Of a DNA stretch of 64,000 nt, positions 42,859 to 51,791 are shown piece by piece (the first letter of the stretch is position 1; every line of letters begins with the position of its first letter). Made by a program: the position numbers and the translations under genes. Below the pieces are notes generated by a model that had not been told where the DNA came from, did not search any database, and worked only from the letters and a program-made list of their open reading frames with translations. The stretch is from NCBI GenBank assembly GCA_910579865.1, contig CAJTXA010000012.1, positions 62,001 to 126,000 on the forward strand. Reading direction: 5' to 3'. Source of the DNA: an uncultured Lachnospiraceae bacterium (GTDB lineage: Bacteria > Bacillota > Clostridia > Lachnospirales > Lachnospiraceae).

Positions 42859-44592
42859 TTACAGCATCTTATGAATCATATCTAATACTTCTTTTCCAAG
42901 CGCTGCTGATTTTTCGTTTGCATTTTCTAGAGAAGTTCCTTTAATTCCATAATAAAACTTCACCTTTGGCTCTGTTCCAGATGGTCTTACACACAGCCAT
43001 GCATCATCTTCCAAATCATAATATAATACATTGGAATTTGGTAAACCAGTAGCTGTTGTTTGACCTGTTTCCATATTACGGATCACATCTTTCTTATAAT
43101 CCCTTGCAGACAATACTTTATATCCACCAACTTCAGCAGGAGTATTTTCACGCAATGTATTCATAATATCCTGAATTTTTTGAAGTCCTTCAATTCCCTT
43201 TAAAGTAATGGATTTTACATCATCTTTATAGTAGCCATAACGATCATACATTGCAATCATAGCATCCCATAATGTCATATTCTTGGTCTTATAATAAGCA
43301 GCAGCCTCGCAAAGTGCCATTGTAGCAACAATTGCATCCTTATCTCTAGCATGTGTTCCAATTAAGCAGCCATAGCTTTCTTCAAATCCAAACAGATACG
43401 TACCTTTTTTGCTGTTCTCGAATCCTAAAATTTGCTGTCCAATAAACTTAAAGCCTGTCAATACTTCGATTAATTTTACTCCATAATATTTTGCAATTGC
43501 ATCTGCCATATTCGTAGTAACAATTGTCTTAATCAATGCTCCATCTTCTGGAAGTCCTTGTAATTCCTTAATCTGTCCAATCTCATAATCAGCAAGCAGA
43601 CAGCCTGACATATTTCCAGTTAATGTAATATATTCTCCGCTTTTTGCATCTTTTACATATACTCCTAAGCGATCTGCATCTGGATCAGTCGCAAGTACTA
43701 AGTCTGCATCCTTTTCCTTTGCCAATTTTAAAGCCAATTCAAATGCTTCTGCTGCCTCTGGATTTGGATAGCTAACAGTTGGGAATTCTCCATCTGGCAA
43801 TTCCTGCTCTGGTACAACATAAACATTTTCAAAGCCTAATTCCTTTAAAATTCTTCTTGCTGGAAGATTTCCTGTACCATGAAGTGGAGTATAGACAATT
43901 TTAATATCTTTTTGTACCTCTTGAATACAGTCAAGATGACGAACCTGCTTTTTTAACTCTGTAATGTAAGCATCATCAATTGCTGCACCAATTACCTCAT
44001 AAAGCCCAGCTTTTTTTGCTGCTTCTTTATCCATAGTTTTTACGGTATTATAATCAGTAACAGCCTTTACTTCTGCCATAATACCACTGTCATGAGGAGG
44101 TGTAATTTGTGCGCCATCTTCCCAATATACTTTATAACCATTATATTCTGGTGGATTATGACTTGCTGTAATATTAATACCTGCAATACAGGAGAGTTTC
44201 CGAACTGCAAAAGACAATTCTGGTGTAGGACGAAGACTTTCAAATACATATGCCTTAATTCCATTTGCTGCTAAACAAAGTGCTGCTTCATCTGCAAATT
44301 CTGGCGACATTCTTCTGGAATCAAATGCAATTGCAACACCTTTTTTCTCACCGCCAACTTTTAAAATATAATTTGCAAGTCCCTGTGTTGCTTTGCGAAC
44401 AGTATAGACATTCATCCGGTTTGTACCAGCTCCAATAATTCCTCTTAGTCCTGCTGTGCCAAATTCCAATTCTGCATAGAAACGTTCCTTAATTTCGTTC
44501 TCGTCCTCTTTCATTGCCTCAAGTTCTGCTTTTGTTGCCTCATCAAAATACGGATTTGACAACCACTCCTGATATAACTCTTTGTAACCCAT
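42859..44592 (-). CDS. pgcA: Alpha-D-phosphohexomutase (phosphoglucomutase type)
   Basis: A 577-residue enzyme interconverting glucose 1- and 6-phosphate (or a related sugar phosphate). The active serine is Ser144 in ITASHNPPEYNG; the metal loop is ATDPDADRLG; the sugar loop GFEESYG and the phosphate loop RPSGTEPK are present. Length and the TASHNPPEYNGYKVYW form fit the PgcA group of Firmicutes, which supports glycolipid and wall polymer synthesis. AGGAGG before the ATG. 18 nt downstream of the PEGA lipoprotein gene, so possibly co-transcribed. Confidence 0.92.
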   Translation of the reverse strand: MGYKELYQEWLSNPYFDEATKAELEAMKEDENEIKERFYAELEFGTAGLRGIIGAGTNRMNVYTVRKATQGLANYILKVGGEKKGVAIAFDSRRMSPEFADEAALCLAANGIKAYVFESLRPTPELSFAVRKLSCIAGINITASHNPPEYNGYKVYWEDGAQITPPHDSGIMAEVKAVTDYNTVKTMDKEAAKKAGLYEVIGAAIDDAYITELKKQVRHLDCIQEVQKDIKIVYTPLHGTGNLPARRILKELGFENVYVVPEQELPDGEFPTVSYPNPEAAEAFELALKLAKEKDADLVLATDPDADRLGVYVKDAKSGEYITLTGNMSGCLLADYEIGQIKELQGLPEDGALIKTIVTTNMADAIAKYYGVKLIEVLTGFKFIGQQILGFENSKKGTYLFGFEESYGCLIGTHARDKDAIVATMALCEAAAYYKTKNMTLWDAMIAMYDRYGYYKDDVKSITLKGIEGLQKIQDIMNTLRENTPAEVGGYKVLSARDYKKDVIRNMETGQTTATGLPNSNVLYYDLEDDAWLCVRPSGTEPKVKFYYGIKGTSLENANEKSAALGKEVLDMIHKML

Positions 44593-44610
44593 GTTCTTTT
44601 TACCTCCTGA

Positions 44611-46059
44611 TTAGTTTTCTGCCAGTGCCGGGAAACTATAATATGAATCTATCTGGTCACTGGTTATATTAACGGTATATGTCTTAGTAACATAACCGTC
44701 TTTTTTAAGAATAATCGTATGCTCCCCACTCACCTTTGTCAAGGTAACTGGAACAGTTCCGATATAATCACCATCAAAATATACTTCTGTTTGTGATGGC
44801 TCCATAATATGTATCTTGTATGCCGAAACATCCCCTGATGAAACAGAAGAAGGAGACCCTACTGTTGTTTCTGATGAAAGAGATGTTGTAGATGTCATTT
44901 GTGCTGTACTTATTGTTTCTGTATTAGAAGTGGTATCTGTGGATGGAAGTGTCACTACTACTGTTCCTGGCTGATCCATACTAGAAGTTTCTTTTGTCTC
45001 AGAATCCGATTCCTGTCCACTACTTTCCTGTTCCTTTGCTTCTAGTGTTATTGTCTTTTGTTGATAGGACTTCTCTATCTGATATTTTTCCGCAAATGGT
45101 ACATATCCATCTGCTTCCACTCGAATTGCATAGGTTCCATAATCAAATGTTGCTACCTCTTTATGATTCGTTTCCTTCCCATTTACATACAGTTTTGCAT
45201 TTTCTGGTTCAATCTTAAAATTGACTGTTCCAATTTGCCTTGCTTCTGCCACAAATGATCGAATATCCACTGATAATTCTTCGTTTTTCTCCACCCAAAT
45301 CTGTTTTTGTCCTTTGGTGCTTCCTTTTGTCACTTCCAGTGTATAATCACCTTCTGGCACAACTACTAACATATTTGCTGTAATTGGTTTTGCTATTTTG
45401 CCAATTGTTAAAATTCCACCTATAAAAAGTTCCTCATTTTCCAAACTAACATAACCATGTCCTTTTGTGACTATAATAGAATATGCTGTGGTGCCACGTC
45501 CCTTTATTGTCAATTCATCTTGATCACTAATTTCAATTGGTTCGATCAGTTCTTCATCACTAACAATTACAATACTACTTTCATATTGATAAAGATACGA
45601 ACCTGCCTGAATTGTCTTATTTGTTCTATCCATTGTAAACTGCGTAATCTGATTCAGTTCCCATGAATCTGGAGAAATTGTTACTTCCTTTACTCTACCA
45701 TTTTTTCTATCATATTCTAAATCAATCAGTTCTCCTATCTGTATCTGTGCCATTGAAATTCCATCCCCGTATTTATTCTGTACCAATGTACTTATACTAT
45801 AAGCAAATGTGGTACTTTCACGGGTATCAATATTTAATACAGTAATATTTTTTACTTCCGTATCCAATGCGGTTACTACACCTGATATCATTAAATTATC
45901 ATTAATTACACTTGTTTCCTCTAAAGATTCTATTGTCGTTTCATCTGTATATAGAAAAGGCAATGATGTACATCCACTTACTCCTAATAATAAAGTTAAT
46001 GCTAACAATAACATTCCCCATTTTATAAAAATAGAACCATTTCTACTTTGTATTCGCAT
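44611..46059 (-). CDS. PEGA-domain lipoprotein
   Basis: A 482-residue surface protein. Signal peptide with lipobox LLGVSGC (Cys about 30); a beta-rich middle; a PEGA repeat (about 280-340, with NAKLYVNGKETN and YAIRVEADGYVPFAEKY); a Ser/Thr-rich linker (about 345-410); and a second PEGA (about 415-480, PSQTEVYFDGDYIGTVPVTLTKVSGEHTIILKKDGY). PEGA domains are beta folds often found on surface proteins of unknown role. I use ATG 46059 for a normal signal peptide; GTG 46098 would add 13 charged residues. Confidence 0.85.
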   Translation of the reverse strand: MRIQSRNGSIFIKWGMLLLALTLLLGVSGCTSLPFLYTDETTIESLEETSVINDNLMISGVVTALDTEVKNITVLNIDTRESTTFAYSISTLVQNKYGDGISMAQIQIGELIDLEYDRKNGRVKEVTISPDSWELNQITQFTMDRTNKTIQAGSYLYQYESSIVIVSDEELIEPIEISDQDELTIKGRGTTAYSIIVTKGHGYVSLENEELFIGGILTIGKIAKPITANMLVVVPEGDYTLEVTKGSTKGQKQIWVEKNEELSVDIRSFVAEARQIGTVNFKIEPENAKLYVNGKETNHKEVATFDYGTYAIRVEADGYVPFAEKYQIEKSYQQKTITLEAKEQESSGQESDSETKETSSMDQPGTVVVTLPSTDTTSNTETISTAQMTSTTSLSSETTVGSPSSVSSGDVSAYKIHIMEPSQTEVYFDGDYIGTVPVTLTKVSGEHTIILKKDGYVTKTYTVNITSDQIDSYYSFPALAEN

Positions 46060-46190
46060 CTGTTCTTTTTCTCCTATCCTCTGCTGTCCCTTCTCCACCC
46101 CTTAAAATTTCTAATCTCTTTCCTTCTTTCTTTATAAGGCAAAATTCCCTTTTGTAAATTATATCACACTTTAGTCCCTACGTCTACTTC

Positions 46191-47195
46191 TTAGTCTTTT
46201 TGTTTTGCTCGCATTTCTAATAAAAACTGTTGTTTTTCTTCCTCTTGGTGAATTACATTTGCCAATTTATCTACATCTTTCTGGGATATCCAAGCTTTAT
46301 TACCATTATAATAATGATTTACAATCTTCCAAAATTTTTCAGGATAAGATAACATAGCAAATAAAATAACTCGTTCTCCTTCTTCTAACTTTCTTTCCCT
46401 CTCATATTCTTCCATCATAGAAAATCCCAATCGTCTTTCCCAATTACATTTTTCCATAATTTTTCTTAAAAATAAATAGAAATCCATAATTTGAAAATTA
46501 TGATTCATATGCTCAAAATTTACAATACTCATTCTGCGCATCCCCACCATAATATTATGCTGATTATAATTTCCATGACAAAGAATTCCTTTTTCTTTTG
46601 TTTCTTTCTTTCGTTGTTCATAATCCGATTCTTCTAATAAATTTAAAGCATATTCTCCCTGTCTATAAAAATGTTCAAAATGTTTTAAAATTGCATACTC
46701 AAACTCACTTTTCTTTCGTCTGTTCCGTACAAAAGTACGAGCTCGTTTTAACTCCTTCTGATGATGAAACAATTCTTCTCGTAAATCTGCTTCCCCTTCC
46801 TGTGTCCCACTCTCTGCAACTTTAGAAGAAATATGAATAAAACCTTTATGGAGCTTTGCCAAACTTCTTACTGCTGCCAATACCTCCTGTCCATTTTTTA
46901 CATCACATTCCCTTCCATCAAACCAATTTTTCAATACATAGCCAGTCCCATCTGTATCAAGTGTTAAAATCTGCCCATTTTTATTTTTTACATAAGTATC
47001 TGTACTAATTCCCTCTTCCGAAAGATAATTTAATACTTTATCCTCTAGTTCTAGACGTCCTAATGACCCCCGAAACTCCTTTAGTAACTTGATTCCCTCT
47101 TCCGATTCACAAAGAATCGCTCCTCTTGTTCGTATACTTTTTGTAATTGGCAATTCATATTGTTCATATACTGCCGTCAGTTTCTCATTCCCCAC
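46191..47195 (-). CDS. CotS-like spore-coat kinase-fold protein, probably inactive
   Basis: A 334-residue protein with the aminoglycoside-phosphotransferase-like fold of CotS/CotI spore proteins. The catalytic loop normally reads HGDxxxxN; here it is HGNYNQHN (Asn209 replaces the catalytic base), and the metal-binding Asp of the following strand is Asn226 (IVNFE). Both acidic residues are missing, which suggests a pseudokinase. It starts at GTG 47195, seven bases after GGAGGG. Its presence hints at sporulation. The 130-bp gap to the CCA gene contains no further gene. Confidence 0.75.
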   Translation of the reverse strand: MGNEKLTAVYEQYELPITKSIRTRGAILCESEEGIKLLKEFRGSLGRLELEDKVLNYLSEEGISTDTYVKNKNGQILTLDTDGTGYVLKNWFDGRECDVKNGQEVLAAVRSLAKLHKGFIHISSKVAESGTQEGEADLREELFHHQKELKRARTFVRNRRKKSEFEYAILKHFEHFYRQGEYALNLLEESDYEQRKKETKEKGILCHGNYNQHNIMVGMRRMSIVNFEHMNHNFQIMDFYLFLRKIMEKCNWERRLGFSMMEEYERERKLEEGERVILFAMLSYPEKFWKIVNHYYNGNKAWISQKDVDKLANVIHQEEEKQQFLLEMRAKQKD

Positions 47196-47329
47196 CGTTA
47201 TCCCTCCATAAGACTTTTTCTAGGAAGCTATACCGCCATCTATTTACTTCAAATGATACCAGAACTTCCTGTCCTTTCATCTTATGAATTTTAGTCCAAG
47301 ACTATGTGTAATTTTTTTCTGATCCTTTT

Positions 47330-48580
47330 TTAACTTTTTTTATTAAGTTCTTTAAGAATTGCAAGTAATTTATCCTTTCTGTTTTTTGAAGGCTCATCAA
47401 GAACTTGATAAAGGAGCTTATTTAATAACATTCCCATTTCTTTTCCAGCCAAAATTCCTTCCTCCATTAAATCCTTTCCTGTAACTGCAAGCATTTTTAA
47501 AGAGATACAATCCCCTCGTTTTAAAATCAAATGAGAAAGATACTCCGTTTCATCTAATTTCCTCTCTTCTCCAATCCCTTCTATTTCTTTTTTTGCTTTC
47601 AGTTCTGCCCTTTTTAATATAAGATAAAATAAATAAATCTCTTCTCCCATTTCATAAAGGGCATAACGAATTTTTCTTTCTTCTGGTTCCACTTCCTTTG
47701 GAAAATATTCTATTAACTTTGAAACATATTCAACTGTATGATTATCAAATTTCAATCCTTTTAAAATCTGTTCACTCTCACTTGCTCTTGTACAAAATGA
47801 TAAAAAACCTGCCCAACGCAAAATTGCATTATCTGGTAAATATTTTAAAATTCGAACTACTTTATTTTGTACTTCTTCTTTACAAAATTCTTCTGTACCA
47901 GGGAGTGCATACCGAAAAAGACCAAGCTGATATACCTTTACAATACATTCTGGATGAATTGAAACTAATAACTTATTTAATTCTACTTGAATTCGCTCAC
48001 GACTTACTTTTTCCAACGTATCAGCCAGATCACCTATCGCATGTTCTGTCTTTTCTTCAATTGTAAATCCTAACTGTGCAGCAAATCGTATCGCACGAAG
48101 CATCCTCAATGCATCCTCTGTAAAACGCTCTTTTGCATTACCTACACAGCGAATTAACTTTCTCTTTAAATCCAATATTCCAGAAAATTCATCTATTAAT
48201 CCACTTTTTTCATTATATGCCATAGCATTAATTGTAAAATCACGCCGTTTTAAATCCTCTAATAAACTTTTTGTAAATATCACTTTCTTGGGATGACGTC
48301 CATCTTCATATTCTCCATCAATTCGATAGGTTGTTACCTCATATCCTATGTGATGAAGCATAACCGTAACTGTCCCATGCTGTAATCCAGTATCAATTGT
48401 TCTTTGAAAGATTTTCTTTACTTCCCATGGCGAAGCAGATGTTGTAATATCCCAATCTCCAGGGACTCTATTTAAAAGTGTATCACGTACACAGCCTCCC
48501 ACTGCATAGGCCTCATATCCTGCTTTATTCAACTTTTCGATTATTAGCTGAACATCCTTTGGCAACTTTATTTGAATCAT
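47330..48580 (-). CDS. cca: CCA tRNA nucleotidyltransferase
   Basis: A 416-residue class II nucleotidyltransferase that adds or repairs the CCA end of tRNAs. Motifs: AVGGCVRDTLL, the metal-binding GDWDITTSA, TYRIDGEYEDGRHP, RRDFTINAMAY, and EDALRMLRAIRFAAQLGF; the C-terminal helical domain is complete. This is the usual length for bacterial CCA-adding enzymes without an HD domain. It follows the proS terminator on the same strand, so it needs its own promoter, for which I see only weak candidates. Confidence 0.93.
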   Translation of the reverse strand: MIQIKLPKDVQLIIEKLNKAGYEAYAVGGCVRDTLLNRVPGDWDITTSASPWEVKKIFQRTIDTGLQHGTVTVMLHHIGYEVTTYRIDGEYEDGRHPKKVIFTKSLLEDLKRRDFTINAMAYNEKSGLIDEFSGILDLKRKLIRCVGNAKERFTEDALRMLRAIRFAAQLGFTIEEKTEHAIGDLADTLEKVSRERIQVELNKLLVSIHPECIVKVYQLGLFRYALPGTEEFCKEEVQNKVVRILKYLPDNAILRWAGFLSFCTRASESEQILKGLKFDNHTVEYVSKLIEYFPKEVEPEERKIRYALYEMGEEIYLFYLILKRAELKAKKEIEGIGEERKLDETEYLSHLILKRGDCISLKMLAVTGKDLMEEGILAGKEMGMLLNKLLYQVLDEPSKNRKDKLLAILKELNKKS

Positions 48581-48633
48581 CTTTTATCACTCCTATCATT
48601 TACTAGACCAACTTATAACTTATATTTCTTTAT

Positions 48634-48660
48634 AAAAAAAGAGAGGTGCAAAAGCACCCC
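48634..48660 (-). terminator. Terminator of proS
   Basis: Minus-strand GGTGC-TTTT-GCACC (48658-48645) with extra pairs outside, then CTCTTTTTTT. Confidence 0.85.
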
Positions 48661-48666
48661 TGTTTT

Positions 48667-50103
48667 CTAGTAAGCTTTACCCCAATACACCATAACTTTA
48701 GCTGGCTTTCCGCAACAAACACAAGTCGTTCCAATTGTTTCCTGTTCAAATGGCATACAACGAGAAGTCGCTGTTGTGTCCTCTTTAATCTTGTTCTCAC
48801 AAGCCTCATTTTTACACCACATCGCTTTTACAAATCCTGGCTTATTTGCAATTGCATCCTTAAATTCTTCATATGTCTTTGCTACAGATGTATGTGCATC
48901 ACGATGTGTTCTAGCACGTCCCAACATTTCTTTCTGCATAGCATCTAAAATTTCACCTACTCTGTGTTCCAATTCTTCCAAAGATACTACAATCTTTTCT
49001 CTTGTATCACGACGTACTACTACCGCCTGATTTGCCTCTATATCCTTTGGACCAATTTCAATACGAATTGGAATCCCATGCATTTCCTGTTCACTAAATT
49101 TCCATCCCGGACTTTTATCTGTATCATCCACCTTTACCCGATAACCAACTGCCAATCGTTTCTGTAATTCATATGCTTTGTCTAAAACTCCTTCTTTATG
49201 TTGCGCAATTGGAATCACCATAACCTGTATAGGAGCAATCTTTGGCGGCAGCACCAATCCACTATTATCTCCATGTACCATAATAATTGCACCAATAATT
49301 CGAGTAGACATTCCCCAAGAAGTCTGATGTACATACTTTAGCTGATTATCTTTATCTGTATATTGAATTCCAAACGCTTTTGCAAATCCATCTCCAAAAT
49401 TATGGCTTGTACCAGACTGCAAAGCCTTTCCATCATGCATCATTGCCTCAATTGTATAGGTTGCCTCTGCTCCAGCAAATTTTTCTTTCTCTGTCTTTCG
49501 TCCCTTAATCATTGGAATTGCTAATACTTCCTCACAAAAATCGGCATAAACATTTAACATTTGTTTTGTTCTTTCTTCTGCCTCTTCTGCTGTAGCATGT
49601 GCTGTATGCCCTTCCTGCCATAAAAATTCCATACTCCGCAAAAATGGTCTGGTTGTTTTCTCCCAGCGAACAACAGAACACCATTGATTATATAACTTTG
49701 GTAAATCACGATAAGAATGTACAATATTGGAATACAAGTCACAGAATAGCGTTTCCGAAGTTGGCCTTATGCAAAGTCGTTCTTGAAGCTGCTGCCCACC
49801 GCCATATGTTACCCATGCAACCTCTGGTGCAAACCCTTCTACATGATCTTTCTCCTTTTGCAATAAACTTTCTGGTATAAACATAGGCATATAAACATTT
49901 TCCACACCAGTCTCTTTAAATCGGGCATCCATCTGCTTTTGAATATTTTCCCAAATTGCATAACCATTTGGCCTTAAAATCATACATCCTCGAACACTGG
50001 AATAATCAATTAATTCTGCTTTTTTTACAACATCTGTATACCATTGAGCAAAATCCTCTTCCATTGAAGTAATCGCTTCTACTAGCTTTTTTTCTTGTGC
50101 CAT
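48667..50103 (-). CDS. proS: Prolyl-tRNA synthetase (eukaryote/archaeon-like form)
   Basis: A 478-residue class II synthetase charging tRNA-Pro. Short form without the editing insert of the bacterial enzyme: motif 2 RWEKTTRPFLRSMEFLWQEGHTAH, motif 3-type GADNSG equivalent around STRIIGAIIMVHGD, an anticodon-binding domain (about 280-385) and the C-terminal zinc-type domain ending VYWGKAY, with Cys residues in CKNEACENK and CVCCGKP. ATG 50103 is fixed by GGGAGG. Controlled by the T-box leader immediately upstream. Confidence 0.95.
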   Translation of the reverse strand: MAQEKKLVEAITSMEEDFAQWYTDVVKKAELIDYSSVRGCMILRPNGYAIWENIQKQMDARFKETGVENVYMPMFIPESLLQKEKDHVEGFAPEVAWVTYGGGQQLQERLCIRPTSETLFCDLYSNIVHSYRDLPKLYNQWCSVVRWEKTTRPFLRSMEFLWQEGHTAHATAEEAEERTKQMLNVYADFCEEVLAIPMIKGRKTEKEKFAGAEATYTIEAMMHDGKALQSGTSHNFGDGFAKAFGIQYTDKDNQLKYVHQTSWGMSTRIIGAIIMVHGDNSGLVLPPKIAPIQVMVIPIAQHKEGVLDKAYELQKRLAVGYRVKVDDTDKSPGWKFSEQEMHGIPIRIEIGPKDIEANQAVVVRRDTREKIVVSLEELEHRVGEILDAMQKEMLGRARTHRDAHTSVAKTYEEFKDAIANKPGFVKAMWCKNEACENKIKEDTTATSRCMPFEQETIGTTCVCCGKPAKVMVYWGKAY

Positions 50104-50142
50104 AATTTCCTCCCTTTCTATCATCTTCTTTTTTATTCCAAT

Positions 50143-50420
50143 AAAAAAGGCTTTCTATCCCTATAAAATCTTACAGGGACCGAAAGCTCGGCGGTACCAC
50201 CCTATTTAATAAAAAATCAAATAATCAATAAACTCTATGTTCAATTATAAGATCCTTTATTCTCTTATCAATCCGCTAACGCCGGATATACGCTATATTT
50301 TCATATAGGACTCCAAGGCAGGTTCCAAAATCTTTTTGTCAGAATCTCACACCAAATAATTCTTTCTCTGTAGACATTCCAATCTTGTACTATCCCTTTT
50401 CAATGCCAATTTATTTTTCC
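50143..50420 (-). promoter_or_regulatory. T-box riboswitch, tRNA-Pro type
   Basis: The leader carries the T-box core TGGTACCGC (50199-50191 on the minus strand) followed by a stem that ends in a T-run (terminator 50187-50143). Upstream it has the structured region expected for stem I. A CCT triplet (50322-50320) in GGAACCTGCC is a candidate Pro specifier, consistent with the proS gene behind it. Uncharged tRNA-Pro would favour the antiterminator fold. Confidence 0.92.
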
Positions 50421-50449
50421 ATAATACCCTAGAACATTACCTTTGTCAA
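50421..50449 (-). promoter_or_regulatory. Promoter of the proS T-box transcript
   Basis: Minus-strand consensus -35 TTGACA (50449-50444), 17-bp spacer, -10 TATTAT (50426-50421). Confidence 0.85.
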
Positions 50450-50474
50450 GCATAAAAACAACAGATAGCGCACT

Positions 50475-51575
50475 TCATTCTCTATTCTCTTTCTCTGTCT
50501 TATATGTTTCATAACGCTTCTTTGCTTCTTCCTCTGTATCTCCAAAAAGAAACTGATAATACTGTAAAATATTCTCTTCCCAATCTAAAACTAATGGATA
50601 AGTAACCCCATTATATTCTTCTGGATCTTCAAAACATCCATCAATTGGAATTCGAAATTTTTCCATTGAACTTGCTCGCTTTTCTACTACACATTCTAAA
50701 ATTTGAGCAATTTGCGTTTCTGATACATTTGTATTAATATATTTTAAGCAACTCATGGATAATGTCATTAATTCAATTGGATTTCGATCAATATAAGTAT
50801 TAAATATTGTATCCATTACCAAACGATGTCGTTCGGTTCGTCCATAATCATCATGCCCACTAGTGGATGTTCTTACATATCGTACACGACAGTATCCCAA
50901 AACTTGGTTTCCATTTAAGTGATTCATACCAGGCGAAACATTTCGATTATCTGGATTTGAAATATAATTTGTTGTATTAAGATATTTCGCCTCTTCTGTC
51001 GTCAATTCCAAATCAATTCCGCCAATTAAATCAATTAGCTCTTCAAAATGTTCAAAATCAACCCATGCATAACCATCAATATCAATCATATAATTATTTT
51101 CAATTGTTTCCCACAATAATTCTACTCCGCCAAGTGCAAACGCCTGATTTAATTTATTATCACGATATCCTGGTATATGAACCATTGTATCACGCATTAA
51201 AGAAGTCAATTTTATTTGCCCTGTCTCCATATCAATTGAAGCAATCATCATTGTATCTGTATTCTTTGCTCCTCCAATTCCCTCTACTCCATAAATTAAA
51301 AAATTACGTACTGGTTCATCCTCGTCATACCATGGATCTGGTTTTGTCGTTTCTGTTTCTACTTCATCTATTACTTCTGTTTCTTTTTCTTCTGGTTCTG
51401 TTTCTATCTCAACTGCCTGATAAATATATTTTGCTGCATACTGATAAAGGAATTTTCTTCCTGTTTTTGTTCCAAATAAAAATCCTGCAATAAGTAAAAT
51501 TAAAATAATCACAGCTAAAAACGTGAATCCAATTATTTTTCCCAGTCCTATGGACTGTTTTTTCCTCCGAGCCAT
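50475..51575 (-). CDS. LytR-CpsA-Psr (LCP) family cell-wall ligase
   Basis: A 366-residue membrane-anchored enzyme. A basic N terminus and one helix (about 15-37), an acidic Thr/Glu-rich stalk (about 55-85), and the LCP domain (about 90-340) with FLIYGVEGIGGAKNTDTMMIASID, SLMRDTMVHIPGYRDNKLNQAFALGG and RYVRTSTSGHDDYGRTERHRLVM, which hold the conserved Asp and Arg residues. The family moves wall polymers from lipid carrier to peptidoglycan. It is a single gene with its own promoter. Confidence 0.92.
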   Translation of the reverse strand: MARRKKQSIGLGKIIGFTFLAVIILILLIAGFLFGTKTGRKFLYQYAAKYIYQAVEIETEPEEKETEVIDEVETETTKPDPWYDEDEPVRNFLIYGVEGIGGAKNTDTMMIASIDMETGQIKLTSLMRDTMVHIPGYRDNKLNQAFALGGVELLWETIENNYMIDIDGYAWVDFEHFEELIDLIGGIDLELTTEEAKYLNTTNYISNPDNRNVSPGMNHLNGNQVLGYCRVRYVRTSTSGHDDYGRTERHRLVMDTIFNTYIDRNPIELMTLSMSCLKYINTNVSETQIAQILECVVEKRASSMEKFRIPIDGCFEDPEEYNGVTYPLVLDWEENILQYYQFLFGDTEEEAKKRYETYKTEKENRE

Positions 51576-51637
51576 ACGATTTTATCTCCAATCTCCTTTC
51601 CCAAAAACACATAAACAAGTATACTATTTTCTGTTAA

Positions 51638-51666
51638 GTTATACCATTTTCTCCAACTATAGTCAA
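51638..51666 (-). promoter_or_regulatory. Promoter of the LCP gene
   Basis: Minus-strand -35 TTGACT (51666-51661), 17-bp spacer, -10 TATAAC (51643-51638). Confidence 0.7.
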
Positions 51667-51730
51667 TCGAATTTTGTATTTTTTTGTATATTTGGGATAG
51701 TATGTCTCTTATTTTATTTCCATATACAAT

Positions 51731-51763
51731 TTGAATCAGAGAAAACTATATTCTCTGATTCAA
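51731..51763 (-). terminator. Hairpin after the AMP-ligase gene
   Basis: Perfect 13-bp arms (51731-51743 and 51751-51763) with a 7-nt loop, 28 nt after the stop of the AMP-ligase gene. The following T-run is weak (AAATTG), so it may act mainly as an mRNA 3' end or a poor terminator. Confidence 0.6.
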
Positions 51764-51791
51764 CTATCCAAACTTTTTCTCTTTTTTAATT

